Assembly: GCA_029204225.1 (NCBI GenBank)
Contig: CM055099.1
Location: 62,976,642 to 63,040,641 of the forward strand
Direction: 5' to 3'
Length of the DNA stretch: 64,000 nt
Origin: Diphasiastrum complanatum
Taxonomy: Eukaryota > Streptophyta > Lycopodiopsida > Lycopodiales > Lycopodiaceae
Shown here: piece after piece, positions 62,981 through 64,000 of the stretch
Layout of the letters: the number at the start of each line of letters is the position of its first letter
Position numbering within the stretch: position 1 is the stretch's first letter
Translations under genes and position numbers: made by a program
Notes under the pieces: model-generated
Told to the model about the DNA's origin: nothing
What the model saw: only the letters and a program-made list of their open reading frames with translations
The model's database searches: none

Positions 62981-64000
62981 TACCGGCTAGGCTAGGAAAC
63001 TTGATATATCCAACTTGTCATGTGTTGCATGTAATCACGCGCTTACTAAATGCAATGCTAAATATAGTCATGGAGCTAAATTAGACTAGAATTAGTCAAC
63101 AAGACAACTACTAAAGCGGCTTAAACAATCGTGCTATATTTGTGAGAGAGAGTTCATGCTAAATTTGGGGGCTATTGTTCATTTGTCTAATTTAAAATTA
63201 CCGTTCATGAAGCTTCTCTTGGAGAGCTTTCTTGATGGGATTTGTGGTTCGCGTGCCTAAAATCACATGAGAGTTTTGATCTCTAGATTCAGGACCTATG
63301 CTTTAAATGATCAACAATGATGATTAATGATACCTTAATATGTCTACTTTGGTGAAGTTTTGCTACATTTATCCATCTTCTTGATTTTTCACTAGTTTTC
63401 TTGATTTCTTGTCTTTCCAAGCCAATTTGATGTTCAAGAATGGATTAGATGTTTTAATGCTAAGATTGGCACATGATGTTAAAATTCCACAATTCTAGCT
63501 TGACCAATTTTGGTCACATGCATTGTAATTGGCAAGATGGCCATGTAAATAGATGCCACACGTACCAAATAACATAGGATGATTTTGCAAGACTTTATTC
63601 CTCATATTACATTGTGATAGCATCTTTGAAATGAGGTCAAAGTGTGTTTAGATAGGCTAGAGAAATTCTAGGATCTAAAAATAGCATGTTTTACATTGTT
63701 TTTGGATCTTGAGATCTTGACCCCAAGTTAGGGTGGATCCAATGACCTATTAGGCTAGATGTTAGGGTTAGGTTATGATAAGTATAGAGATGCCCTAAAA
63801 CTTTCATATCCAAGCTTGAAATGTATAAATGTATGATGGGATCTCCATCCAAATATAAAGAAAAATCAAGTTTTCCCACTTCTATCATCATTGTCTTTTG
63901 GTGGCGAGATCTAGCTATTGGATGTGAGTGTTTTAATGCATTAAGTGCTTGGTTTGGAAGGTACTGAAGCTATATATAGGTATGAGAAGCTTGTTGTACT
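62981..64000. other. Unassigned stretch at right end
   Basis: No gene, repeat or transposon end recognised; possibly older LINE or flanking DNA. Confidence 0.35.

Overview
The window looks like nuclear DNA of a land plant. It holds about ten partial or nested Ty1/copia elements, several primed by initiator-Met tRNA, and two Ty3/gypsy pieces whose primer site matches tRNA-Asp. It also holds LINE and DNA-transposon debris, very long GA/CA microsatellites, and one clear intron-containing host gene. The gene content (a doubled DUF3455 protein, few genes, much old retroelement sequence) would suit a seed-free plant such as a fern, lycophyte or moss, but nothing seen is diagnostic and that guess is weak.

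Layout: 0-2 kb is anonymous DNA with a TG/AG microsatellite. 2.05-6.18 kb is a copia element with two 423-bp LTRs. 6.4-7.0 kb is copia debris. 7.2-11.28 kb is a gypsy gag/protease piece with a 5' LTR, and 12.1-14.4 kb is a second gypsy 5' piece on the other strand. 14.4-24.8 kb is a nested copia cluster in which one copia element (B) sits inside another (H); the two halves of both now lie on opposite strands, which implies an inversion, and a non-coding LTR element (PBS and PPT but no genes) sits among them. 25.3-25.8 kb is a CACTA-like transposase fragment. 26-28 kb holds two GA arrays around a copia scrap. 30.0-34.3 kb holds unrecognised coding-like blocks split by a copia insertion. 35.2-35.8 kb (minus) encodes a strongly diverged histone H3-like protein. 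37.1-42.5 kb is a copia element with a perfect 5-bp target duplication whose left LTR contains a GC-rich 2.26-kb insert. 43.6-45.7 kb has two kinds of tandem repeat. 46.4-48.6 kb is the host gene: four exons encoding a 351-residue secreted protein with two DUF3455-like units. 49-54.6 kb is AT-rich and nearly featureless. 55.6-56.7 kb is a ~360-bp satellite. 56.7-61.56 kb is a copia piece with a 2.5-kb LTR full of microsatellites. 61.6-63.0 kb holds LINE fragments.

The genes do not form a pathway. The two loci most likely to matter to the host are the DUF3455 gene and the H3-like reading frame. Everything else is explained by waves of transposon insertion, nesting, local inversion and microsatellite growth. 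Gene calls and counts were made by eye from the sequence; no database search was run.
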